Shown one piece after another: positions 7,450-13,515 of a stretch of 13,515 bases of DNA; the first letter of the stretch is position 1, and every line of letters begins with the position of its first letter. This stretch comes from Methanobacterium sp. (lineage in GTDB: Archaea > Methanobacteriota > Methanobacteria > Methanobacteriales > Methanobacteriaceae): assembly GCA_019084405.1 (NCBI GenBank), contig JAHRFX010000091.1:1-13515 (forward strand). Direction: 5' to 3'. Under the pieces are notes generated by a model that was not told where the DNA came from, did no database searches, and saw only the letters and a list, made by a program, of their open reading frames with translations. A program made the translations under genes and the position numbers.

Positions 7450-8601
7450 ATGCTGGTTATAGAAAATGGGCTGGTACTGTGGGGAAAAAATTTGGATCCT
7501 CAAAAGGTTAATCTGATAATTGAAGATGGAATCATAAAAGAAAAAACCACCAAAAAAGTCCATTCATCCCATAAAATTGATGCAACGGGGTGCATTGTAT
7601 CTCCTTCTTTAGTTAATGCCCATGTACATATTGGAGATGCGGTGGCAATGGATGTAGGGGATGGTAAAAGCATTGCAGAAATAGTTAAACCTCCTCATGG
7701 CCTTAAACATCAAATTTTATCTAATTCAAGTTCAGAAGATCTTATTCAGGCTATGACGAAAGCTATGGACGAAATGCTACGCACCGGGACAACCACTTTC
7801 GTTGATTATCGGGAAGGGGGTCTTGCTGGAATAAAACTTCTTCAAGAAGCAGGAAAAGATATCCCTATAAATAAAATCATCCTGGGCCGGGATGATATAT
7901 TTTTTGATAATAAAGCAAGTTTGACAAAAGTTAAAAAAGCAGCCAGAACTTTATTAAAGCACTGTGATGGTCTGGCCCCCAGTGGTTTTGGTGAAATAAG
8001 AGATGAAGTGGCAGCTATAATTGCCCATGAATGCAAAAAACAGGGTAAAATCTCTTCCATTCACGTTGCGGAATATAAAGATGTTCAGGATAATTCGGTG
8101 AAAGAAACAGGAAAAAGCGAGGTTAAAAGGGCTCTGGATTGTGGATTTGAACTATTAATACATTTAAATTCTCCGGCTAATGGGGATCTAAAAGAAGTTT
8201 CTTTAAAAAATGTACCGGTAGTTTCATGTCCCCGTTCTAATGGGGCACTGGCAGTGGGTATTCCTCCTTTAATGGATTTTCATAAATATAAAATAAATAC
8301 CCTCCTGGGGACTGATAATTTAATGTTCAACTCCCCCAACATGTTCAGGGAGATGGAGTATGCATTAAAATTAACCAGAGGCTTTTATAAATCTTATTTT
8401 TCCCCAGAAGATGTTTTGAAAATGGCCACAGCAAATGCTGCTTGTGCCTTGCACATCGATTCCGGGTTTTTGGATGAAGGGAGATTAGCAGATTTAATGA
8501 TAGTAAAACAGATATCATCCAATCCACATCTGTCCCTTATAAATAGGACTGAATCGAAAAATATAATATGTCTAATAATAAAAGGTAACATAATATATTA
8601 G
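7450..8601 (+). CDS. Metal-dependent amidohydrolase (chlorohydrolase/deaminase-like)
   Basis: A 383-residue member of the amidohydrolase superfamily, in the group that includes cytosine, guanine and SAH/MTA deaminases. The expected metal and catalytic residues are present and in order: His58 and His60 in NAHVHIG, His205 in SIHVAEY (with Glu208), His238 in LIHLNS, and Asp289 in LLGTDN. An N-terminal beta segment (LVIENGLVLWGK) and a C-terminal return to it (GRLADLMIV...IIKGNIIY) form the usual flanking beta-sandwich. At 383 residues it is shorter than typical SAH/5'-deoxyadenosine deaminases (about 420-440), so I do not assign a substrate. ATG follows GGTGA at 7442-7446. The stop codon overlaps the ribosome site of uspA, 10 bp upstream, so the two are almost certainly co-transcribed and translationally linked. 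Confidence 0.85.
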   Translation: MLVIENGLVLWGKNLDPQKVNLIIEDGIIKEKTTKKVHSSHKIDATGCIVSPSLVNAHVHIGDAVAMDVGDGKSIAEIVKPPHGLKHQILSNSSSEDLIQAMTKAMDEMLRTGTTTFVDYREGGLAGIKLLQEAGKDIPINKIILGRDDIFFDNKASLTKVKKAARTLLKHCDGLAPSGFGEIRDEVAAIIAHECKKQGKISSIHVAEYKDVQDNSVKETGKSEVKRALDCGFELLIHLNSPANGDLKEVSLKNVPVVSCPRSNGALAVGIPPLMDFHKYKINTLLGTDNLMFNSPNMFREMEYALKLTRGFYKSYFSPEDVLKMATANAACALHIDSGFLDEGRLADLMIVKQISSNPHLSLINRTESKNIICLIIKGNIIY

Positions 8602-8611
8602 AGGTGAACCA

Positions 8612-9043
8612 ATGTACAAGAAAATTCTATTGCCTACTGATGGTTCGGAGTATGCTAACAAGGCTGCAAAACACGCGCAATGGCTTGCCAAAGCTAGTGG
8701 TGCAGAAATAATTGCCTTAGCAGTTATAGAAACATCTTCTTTAGTAGGACTACCGGCTGATGACTTGATTGTAAGAATTAAGGAAATGCTGGAAGAAGAA
8801 GCTGAAAGATCTCTGGATAAAATTGATGAAATCGTTGAAAAAGGCCAAAATGATGTTAAGATAACATTAAAAACTGAAGAAGGTTCTCCGGCAGATGTAG
8901 TATTGAAGACCATCAAAGATGAGGATATTGATTTAGTGGTTATTGGAACTTCTGGAAAACATGGTCTGGATAGATTTTTACTGGGTAGTGTAGCTGAAAA
9001 AGTTGTTCGCTCATCCAGCTGCCCGGTCTTAGTGGTTCACTAA
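8612..9043 (+). CDS. Universal stress protein, UspA family (ATP-binding type)
   Basis: A 143-residue single-domain universal stress protein, the normal size for one Usp domain. The N-terminal strand KKILLPTDGSEYANKA contains the conserved Asp of the nucleotide site. The ATP-binding signature G-x2-G-x9-G-S is complete: Gly112, Gly115, Gly125 and Ser126. The closing strand is CPVLVVH. This places it with the ATP-binding subgroup, which acts as a dimeric cytoplasmic nucleotide sensor; specific partners are not predictable. The ATG is preceded by GAGGTGA at 8601-8607, the strongest Shine-Dalgarno in the window, which overlaps the amidohydrolase stop. The strong site suggests higher translation than its upstream partner. 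A T-rich stretch follows the stop and could terminate the transcript. Confidence 0.93.
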   Translation: MYKKILLPTDGSEYANKAAKHAQWLAKASGAEIIALAVIETSSLVGLPADDLIVRIKEMLEEEAERSLDKIDEIVEKGQNDVKITLKTEEGSPADVVLKTIKDEDIDLVVIGTSGKHGLDRFLLGSVAEKVVRSSSCPVLVVH

Positions 9044-9085
9044 TGGATTAATCTTTTATACTAATTTTATTTTAAATAATAATTT

Positions 9086-9093
9086 TTTATAAT
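9086..9093 (+). promoter_or_regulatory. Candidate TATA box for the CBS-domain gene
   Basis: TTTATAAT, at the end of a T-rich run, lies 33 bp before the ATG at 9127. This would give a very short leader around the GGTG at 9118-9121. An alternative TTTTATACT at 9053-9061 would give a longer leader. The T-run at 9083-9088 may also end the uspA transcript. Confidence 0.35.
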
Positions 9094-9126
9094 CATATTG
9101 AATAATTAAGGATAGTTGGTGTAATA

Positions 9127-9963
9127 ATGCTGGTAAAGGATGTTATGTCTGAGGAAATACACTATATTAAAGTACCGGGTAATAGAACCACTGCTCTACG
9201 TCTCATGAGGGATACTAATTATTCTGGAGCACCGGTGGTTAAAGAGGGTACTATGGAAGTGGTGGGTATTGTAACCCGGACTGATTTAGTTGAAAACCCT
9301 GATGAAGAACAAATAGCACTTATAATGACAAGAAACCCGATAACAACTTCTCCAGATGAAGAAGTAAATGTTGTCGCGACTAAAATGTTGGAAAACAATA
9401 TTAGGAGAGTTCCAGTAGTTGAAAATGGGGAATTAATAGGTATAATAACCTCATATGATCTGGTGGCCCGAGCTTTATCTCAAATTGAGATTAATGAGCC
9501 CTTGGAAAACTACATGTTAAAAACCACACCTACCACCTGGGAGAGAACACCTCTAAACATAGCCTTTGAAATAATGCGGTACTTCCATCTAAAAGTTTTA
9601 TTTTCACTTAATAATAATGGAAAATTATCAGGAATATTAACTGAAACGGATTTTATCAATGAAAGTGAAGTTGTTTCTGAAAGTACAGTACATAATACTT
9701 CTGTAGGAACCGAGGGGGATAAATGGTCCTGGGATAGTACCAATGTTTTATATGTTATAAAAAACCATCTTAAATTTTCTGATAAAGAAGTTAAGGATGT
9801 GGCTACCTCAGAAGTTGTTACAGCAACTGTTAGAACTACAGTTTCTGATTGTGCCAAGAAGATGAGGCAGAATAATATCGAACAGGTCCCTATAATTGAT
9901 GTTGAAGGTGAACTGGTGGGTTTAGTAAGAGCCAACGATCTTATAAAAGCATTGACTGATTAA
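9127..9963 (+). CDS. Four-CBS-repeat (double Bateman) protein
   Basis: A 278-residue protein made almost wholly of four CBS motifs. CBS1 (about 1-58) begins LVKDVMSEEIHYIKV. CBS2 (about 64-118) reads IMTRNPITTSPDEEV...RRVPVVENGELIGIITSYDLV. CBS3 (about 125-178) is more divergent (YMLKTTPTTWERTPL...LSGILTETDF). CBS4 (about 221-276) has the consensus VPIID...LVGLVRANDLI. A linker of about 40 residues with a WSWDS segment separates CBS3 from CBS4. CBS pairs bind adenine nucleotides or SAM and act as energy sensors, here as a stand-alone module with no enzyme domain. It probably regulates a partner. The obvious candidate is the next gene, whose ATG begins 1 bp after this stop. GGTG at 9118-9121 supports the start. 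Confidence 0.9.
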   Translation: MLVKDVMSEEIHYIKVPGNRTTALRLMRDTNYSGAPVVKEGTMEVVGIVTRTDLVENPDEEQIALIMTRNPITTSPDEEVNVVATKMLENNIRRVPVVENGELIGIITSYDLVARALSQIEINEPLENYMLKTTPTTWERTPLNIAFEIMRYFHLKVLFSLNNNGKLSGILTETDFINESEVVSESTVHNTSVGTEGDKWSWDSTNVLYVIKNHLKFSDKEVKDVATSEVVTATVRTTVSDCAKKMRQNNIEQVPIIDVEGELVGLVRANDLIKALTD

Positions 9964-9964
9964 G

Positions 9965-10387
9965 ATGGAAAAATCAAATCTCTTAAAAATCAGTACTTCT
10001 ACTGGCTTAATCAAAATAGCATCTAAAAGCCAGGGAGAAGTATTCTTTCACACCATCCAGCTTAAACTTTTATGGGGATACTGCTGGTGGCAGGAAAAAC
10101 CAGCAATTGAATACTTCCTGGATTTACTGGAATCTGTAATAAAAAAAGCGGTTTATGATGTTTTACCTCATCAGGAACTGTTTTTAGATTACAATCTGGA
10201 AACTAATGATTCTCTGGAAAAATCTTCCCAGGTAAAAATAACCTTTAATCAGGTATGTGCAGATAATGTAGAATTTTACCTGGCAGAAAATATTTTGATT
10301 CTAGAAGGGCCTGATGATAGGGGATCTTTTTCCAAGTTAAGTAGCTTCAGGCGTAAAATAAATGAAAATATCCAAAAAACTATTTAA
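9965..10387 (+). CDS. Conserved-looking protein of unknown function, coupled to the CBS gene
   Basis: A 140-residue protein I do not recognise. It is soluble in appearance, with no signal peptide and no transmembrane segment. Visible traits are an N-terminal beta-rich part (LLKISTSTGLIKIASK...VFFHTIQLKLL), an unusual aromatic cluster WGYCWWQ at about 36-42, a likely helix (AIEYFLDLLESVIKKAV), and a C-terminal strand-rich part with ENILILEGPDDRG. The ATG is one base after the stop of the CBS gene and has no clear Shine-Dalgarno of its own, which points to translational coupling. Codon use and AT content look like those of its neighbours, so it is probably native. It may be a partner of the CBS protein; this is inferred from coupling alone. 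Confidence 0.6.
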   Translation: MEKSNLLKISTSTGLIKIASKSQGEVFFHTIQLKLLWGYCWWQEKPAIEYFLDLLESVIKKAVYDVLPHQELFLDYNLETNDSLEKSSQVKITFNQVCADNVEFYLAENILILEGPDDRGSFSKLSSFRRKINENIQKTI

Positions 10388-10391
10388 ATCT

Positions 10392-10407
10392 CTTAAATCT
10401 ATTTAAG
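10392..10407. terminator. Hairpin between convergent genes, possible bidirectional terminator
   Basis: CTTAAAT-CT-ATTTAAG is a perfect 7-bp inverted repeat with a 2-nt centre, in the 42-bp gap between the stop codons of the unknown plus-strand gene and the larE-like minus-strand gene. Its position suits a shared terminator for converging transcripts. It is AT-rich and no long T-run flanks it, so confidence is modest. Confidence 0.4.
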
Positions 10408-10429
10408 GGTGCTATCCTATTATATAAAC

Positions 10430-11491
10430 TTATATTTCACTGACAAAACGTCTAATTTTTGGTAAAACTTTAATTAATAATTTTTGAGCATCTTCCTGAT
10501 CTTTAACCCTTCTGGCAACTATCTTTCCTTTTTTAAAGATGGTAACATTCCTACCATCCACTTCCAGCATGGCGATACCCATAACTGGAGAACATTTAAC
10601 AGTTCCTATTTTTTCAAGTTCAATGCAAGTTAATTCAATATTGATAGGATAGGGCAGTTCTGTTTCAAACATTATTTTATTTGTTTCATCTTTGCAGGGC
10701 TTGTAGACCACCAAATCTTTCTTTTTTTTACTTGAATCTCCAATATTCAGAACAACTTTTTTAAAACCTACTGCTTTTAGTTCACCATCTAGATGTTGGA
10801 GAGTATTAGGATTTAACAGACTGTTATAGGAATCCAGTTCAATTATGGCCATATCTTTCTGGTCTCTAACACGAATAAAATTAGCAGAAGATAAGTTCTT
10901 AATTAAAGATTCAGCATATGAAATCCGGTTAATTTTTTTAGTAGTTATCTTACTCCCCGTGGATATTCTTGTGGCTAAACAGGTAGTGGATGTTGAAAAT
11001 TTCAAATTTTCTTTTTTTAGAAAATCTAAAACCTCCTCCCTCGTCATACCAGCTTCTACTAATGGACTGAAAATATTTTTCTGATAATTTACCATTATAC
11101 CTGGCCGGTCTTCGAGCAAATCACTAATATTGGTACCATCCACCAGGCATTTAAAACCCTTTTCCTGGGCAACAGATTCTAACTTACTATACATTTTATT
11201 TCGGCATATAAAACATCTTTCAGGATTGTTTTCTTTAAATTGCTCATCCAAAAGGTAATCCTCACTTATAACCCTATGATCTATTCCCATCTGTCTGGCA
11301 ATATTTTCTGCATTCTGGATACAATCAGAGGGCATTACACCATTATCAATAGTGACAGCTAGAACCGTTTCAGCTACCTCCGATGCAATATTTGCCACCA
11401 GAGTACTATCTGCTCCACCTGAAAAAGCTAAAAGTATTTTTTTATTTTTAAGCAGCTTTCGAATGGTATTTATTTTGGTTTCTAATTCCAT
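10430..11491 (-). CDS. larE: LarE-type PP-loop ATP-dependent sacrificial sulfur transferase with C-terminal extension
   Basis: A 353-residue PP-loop ATP pyrophosphatase of the LarE family. LarE activates a substrate carboxylate by adenylation and gives it the sulfur of its own cysteine. The PP-loop SGGADS is at 24-29, and the family motif PERCFIC supplies Cys93 and Cys96. DGTN (118-121), RPG (129-131) and SPLVEAGMT (142-150) follow. Cys171 in STTCLATRI matches the sacrificial cysteine of characterised LarE. Residues beyond about 265 exceed the usual 270-residue family length and form an extra domain with Cys266, Cys289 and Cys300, ending in DGRNVTIFKKGKIVARR. ATG at 11491-11489 is set by AGGTG at 11499-11503. 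It is the last gene of the ycaO-tfuA-larE operon, 17 bp after tfuA. No larB or larC lies nearby, so the substrate may be something other than the nickel-pincer cofactor. Confidence 0.85.
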   Translation of the reverse strand: MELETKINTIRKLLKNKKILLAFSGGADSTLVANIASEVAETVLAVTIDNGVMPSDCIQNAENIARQMGIDHRVISEDYLLDEQFKENNPERCFICRNKMYSKLESVAQEKGFKCLVDGTNISDLLEDRPGIMVNYQKNIFSPLVEAGMTREEVLDFLKKENLKFSTSTTCLATRISTGSKITTKKINRISYAESLIKNLSSANFIRVRDQKDMAIIELDSYNSLLNPNTLQHLDGELKAVGFKKVVLNIGDSSKKKKDLVVYKPCKDETNKIMFETELPYPINIELTCIELEKIGTVKCSPVMGIAMLEVDGRNVTIFKKGKIVARRVKDQEDAQKLLIKVLPKIRRFVSEI

Positions 11492-11498
11492 TAAATAA

Positions 11499-11503
11499 CA
11501 CCT
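11499..11503 (-). promoter_or_regulatory. Shine-Dalgarno of the larE-like gene
   Basis: AGGTG on the minus strand lies 7 nt before the ATG, within the 17-bp gap after the tfuA stop. It supports the chosen start and operon coupling. Confidence 0.6.
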
Positions 11504-11508
11504 GAAAA

Positions 11509-12153
11509 TTATAATGATTTGATGTAATTTAAAACTTCTAATGCATCTTTTCGTTTAATATCACAGGGATGATTATTTAAAAACTTTACAAGTTTTTTTA
11601 TAACATCTGATTCAATTTCAGATTCATTAAATATTTTTTTATAAGTTCTATGGGGGTAATATATTGATTTTGCAGTATTCAATATCTTATCCAGGTCATT
11701 TTTAGATATAATATCTTTTTTTCTGGCTCTTTTTAAATTATATTCTATACTTACCAGAGAATCTGATAACTGTTCCCCGGTATCCGGCCTAAAAACCACA
11801 GCCACGTCATCATCAGATTCTACTTTTCCAGTTTTATATTGAGAGTAAACATACCCTATACCTATCATTCCCAGATCATCCAGTTCCGATGCTCTAAGAG
11901 CACCCATACTGGATCCCCCCACCACCATAACTCCTGCATTCAGAGCCTCTATTATTTCCCTATGGGATACTGCCGGTTGCTGGTGAAAAACCCCATCAAT
12001 AATAACAATAATATCAGGGGATCCTTTTAATACTTCTAAAACATCCCCCCTCTTTATAGGGGGCCTATAATCTGCTTCAAGGATTTCCATTCCCTCTTCA
12101 GGATTTAGAGAGGGACCGCTAAAAACTACGATTTTTAGAGAAGAAATTGACAT
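11509..12153 (-). CDS. tfuA: TfuA-related McrA-glycine thioamidation protein
   Basis: A 214-residue TfuA-like protein. In methanogens TfuA works with YcaO to convert a backbone glycine of McrA (methyl-coenzyme M reductase alpha subunit) to thioglycine, and is thought to help deliver sulfur. The TfuA core is clear: DGVF at 53-56, then PAVSHREIIEAL (60-71), then the hallmark SSMGALRASEL (81-91), then the acidic DDDVAVVF (114-121). The C-terminal 75 residues are helical and lysine-rich. The length is normal for the short methanogen form. ATG at 12153 is preceded by GGGTGA (12158-12163, minus). The gene follows ycaO by 38 bp without a terminator and precedes the larE-like gene by 17 bp. No metal or cysteine motif is visible, so any sulfur carrier is probably another protein. 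Confidence 0.93.
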   Translation of the reverse strand: MSISSLKIVVFSGPSLNPEEGMEILEADYRPPIKRGDVLEVLKGSPDIIVIIDGVFHQQPAVSHREIIEALNAGVMVVGGSSMGALRASELDDLGMIGIGYVYSQYKTGKVESDDDVAVVFRPDTGEQLSDSLVSIEYNLKRARKKDIISKNDLDKILNTAKSIYYPHRTYKKIFNESEIESDVIKKLVKFLNNHPCDIKRKDALEVLNYIKSL

Positions 12154-12157
12154 TTTT

Positions 12158-12163
12158 TCACCC
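12158..12163 (-). promoter_or_regulatory. Shine-Dalgarno of tfuA
   Basis: GGGTGA on the minus strand, 4 nt before the tfuA ATG, in the 38-bp ycaO-tfuA gap. It fixes the tfuA start. Confidence 0.6.
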
Positions 12164-12191
12164 TAATCAATAATTATTACAGGTTAAATAC

Positions 12192-13379
12192 TTAATTTTT
12201 TAACCTTTTTCCCTTCCTATCCGGGTCCACTGAAAATAATTCCATACCCGGTATTATAACTCTAACCACGGGAACTTTCACTTCATCCCGGGTTAAATCA
12301 ACATAAAAAGCTTTTTTCATCCCACATTTTTTTATTTCTTGGGTGGCAATTTGTATGTCCTCTTTAAAAGAAGAACTGGACTTATTTTTTAATTCATCCA
12401 GACCAATTATTTTTTTTGATTCACCAAACCAGTGTTTATTTATTCTTTTCATACGCTCATAGCCTGCTTTTCTCATGAAAACTGCCCTAACAGTATCCTC
12501 TCTAGTTCCATGAATCTGTGTGGCCCTACTTTGGGCTACTTCTGTAATAGCCCTTATAGCTGCAATTTCAGGATCCAGGTGGGTTCCCACTCCCAGGGTT
12601 AAAAGAGCAGGGTCTTTTAATACAGTGTCATCTGCTACAGCAGCCATGGTGGTAACCTGAATATCGGCAGTCAGATCCATCAACTTTATCTCAATCCCTG
12701 CTTTTTTAAATTTACCCATCAAATTAATTATTAGGGGATTATCAACACCATTACAATCAACTTCAGTGGTACTTTCTTTCCGGACTTCAAATATACTCCA
12801 GGCATCTCTTTCAATTACTTCTGTAATCCCATGGAATACAGCTTCTTCCAGTACATTGCCTGAAGCCAGTCCATTGGTATTAGATTTGAATAGGTTAAGG
12901 GCATTGTTACATTCATAAGGATGAAAAACAGAATTAGCGGGAATCATAATTTTATCTTCAGAGAAGATATCCTGTGATTCTATCCACTCTAAATTTTCAT
13001 TTAAGGATATTTTATGGGGTAAAATAAGTGATTCAGGATTTAAACTATTTGAAATATCTTCATAACTACCTTTGACAATTCTTTTTTTATCGGTGGCTTG
13101 TTTTTCTGCAGAATATCTTTCAAAGGATTCCATCATAGCCGATGCCTTAGCTTGCTGTGTGGTTGCTCCTTTGCCAGCATATATACTTACCGCACCTTCC
13201 TGGGTGGTAGGACGGATGGCAGAGTAAACGGGAATTCCTACCCGGTCTAGATGAGTAATTTCAGTCACACGGGTAACCCCCGCGGTTTTTAATTTTTTTT
13301 CCACATTTTTTATGGTTTGGGAAGGTTTCAGGGCCCGATGAGTACATCCAAAATATTTAACTGGAATATCAGAAAACAT
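12192..13379 (-). CDS. ycaO: YcaO-related McrA-glycine thioamidation protein
   Basis: A 395-residue YcaO-domain enzyme. YcaO proteins use ATP to phosphorylate a peptide amide oxygen; with a sulfide source the methanogen type makes thioglycine in McrA. Visible family elements, counted from the ATG at 13379, are GVTRVTEITHLDRVGIPVYS (34-53), then AMMESFERYSAE (81-92), NGLASGN (169-175), EVIERDAW (187-194) and AIRAITEVAQSRA (274-286). The acidic, glutamine and arginine residues in these segments belong to the ATP/Mg site. Residues 363-395 form the C-terminal tail. I chose ATG 13379-13377; an in-frame TTG at 13385 would add two residues, but it lies in the fold-back arm. No Shine-Dalgarno is visible, which is expected because the sequence upstream of 13384 is an inverted copy of the gene itself. 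The N terminus could therefore be incomplete. It heads the ycaO-tfuA-larE operon. Confidence 0.92.
   Translation of the reverse strand: MFSDIPVKYFGCTHRALKPSQTIKNVEKKLKTAGVTRVTEITHLDRVGIPVYSAIRPTTQEGAVSIYAGKGATTQQAKASAMMESFERYSAEKQATDKKRIVKGSYEDISNSLNPESLILPHKISLNENLEWIESQDIFSEDKIMIPANSVFHPYECNNALNLFKSNTNGLASGNVLEEAVFHGITEVIERDAWSIFEVRKESTTEVDCNGVDNPLIINLMGKFKKAGIEIKLMDLTADIQVTTMAAVADDTVLKDPALLTLGVGTHLDPEIAAIRAITEVAQSRATQIHGTREDTVRAVFMRKAGYERMKRINKHWFGESKKIIGLDELKNKSSSSFKEDIQIATQEIKKCGMKKAFYVDLTRDEVKVPVVRVIIPGMELFSVDPDRKGKRLKN
13176..13307 (-). repeat. Left arm of a perfect 132-bp inverted repeat, inside ycaO
   Basis: Every base pairs with 13515-13384 on the opposite strand (coordinate sums of 26691). 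The arm covers ycaO codons 25-68. Identity ends at 13308, where T would face C at 13383, leaving a 76-bp spacer (13308-13383). This arm is the genuine gene sequence, since it is in frame with the rest of ycaO. Confidence 0.95.
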
Positions 13380-13515
13380 GAACAATGTGGAAAAAAAATT
13401 AAAAACCGCGGGGGTTACCCGTGTGACTGAAATTACTCATCTAGACCGGGTAGGAATTCCCGTTTACTCTGCCATCCGTCCTACCACCCAGGAAGGTGCG
13501 GTAAGTATATATGCT
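13378..13515 (+). pseudogene. Inverted partial copy of ycaO (fold-back arm), open to the window end
   Basis: Bases 13384-13515 are the exact reverse complement of 13176-13307. Read on the plus strand, an ATG at 13378-13380 is followed by AAC and then ycaO codons 25-68 in frame, giving 46 codons running off the window end (MNNVEKKLKTAGVTR...). The new ATG shares the CATG at 13377-13380 with the start of the true ycaO on the other strand. No ribosome site of its own is visible. Zero divergence over 132 bp, and a match that runs to the very last base, favour a chimeric read or contig-end assembly error over a real divergent second gene. If real, it would be a very recent inverted duplication. 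Confidence 0.6.

Noticed and set aside
8572..8916. 114-codon minus-strand open frame across uspA
   Set aside because: The plus-strand UspA frame with its complete ATP-binding signature explains the region. The antisense frame is serine-rich and looks like a shadow.
9510..9935. 141-codon open frame on the minus strand opposite the CBS gene
   Set aside because: It lies wholly inside the clear four-CBS coding sequence, has low-complexity serine/threonine-rich composition, and has no ribosome site or recognisable motif.
10430..13515. Reading the YcaO gene as part of a thiopeptide or azoline RiPP biosynthesis cluster
   Set aside because: The YcaO and TfuA sequences match the McrA-modifying type, and no precursor peptide, dehydrogenase, protease or exporter gene is present in the window.
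1..13515. CRISPR array, tRNA, rRNA, insertion sequence or integrase
   Set aside because: Scanning both strands by eye showed no regularly spaced direct repeats, no tRNA-like cloverleaf or rRNA core sequence, and no transposase or recombinase motifs.

Overview
The window looks like a methanogenic archaeon of the order Methanobacteriales, most likely a mesophilic Methanobacterium-like species. The DNA is AT-rich. Start codons are preceded by GGTGA/GGTG-type Shine-Dalgarno sequences, and TATA-like boxes lie in the longer intergenic gaps. The gene content includes a UPF0146 protein, a YcaO/TfuA pair of the type that modifies methyl-coenzyme M reductase, and a secreted PKD/CARDB protein. The genus is an inference from gene content; no rRNA gene is present.

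Layout. From 1 to 174 is AT-rich non-coding DNA. A UPF0146 gene (175-558, minus) and a rimI-type acetyltransferase gene (577-1011, plus) diverge from an 18-bp gap that is almost entirely one imperfect dyad carrying both Shine-Dalgarno sequences. Then come carA (1106-2188) and a single unsplit carB (2263-5448), the two subunits of carbamoyl-phosphate synthetase, closed by a hairpin/poly-T terminator. A 549-residue secreted protein (5653-7302) combines a His/Cys-dyad domain resembling clan CD (caspase/gingipain-like) peptidases with two PKD domains and a CARDB-like domain. A metal-dependent amidohydrolase (7450-8601) and a UspA protein (8612-9043) form one transcription unit. A four-CBS-repeat protein (9127-9963) and a 140-residue protein of unknown function (9965-10387) form another.

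The minus strand from 13379 down to 10430 holds a tight three-gene operon: ycaO, tfuA and a LarE-type PP-loop sulfurtransferase. YcaO and TfuA are the known pair for thioamidation of a glycine in McrA. The LarE-like protein immediately downstream is a plausible source of the sulfur, which makes this operon the most interesting biology here. The LarE protein also has an unassigned C-terminal extension of about 90 residues with three cysteines.

The right end is structurally suspicious. The last 132 bases (13384-13515) are a perfect reverse complement of 13176-13307, which lies inside ycaO. This fold-back probably reflects a chimera or a contig-end assembly error. It means the true sequence upstream of ycaO is not available here.
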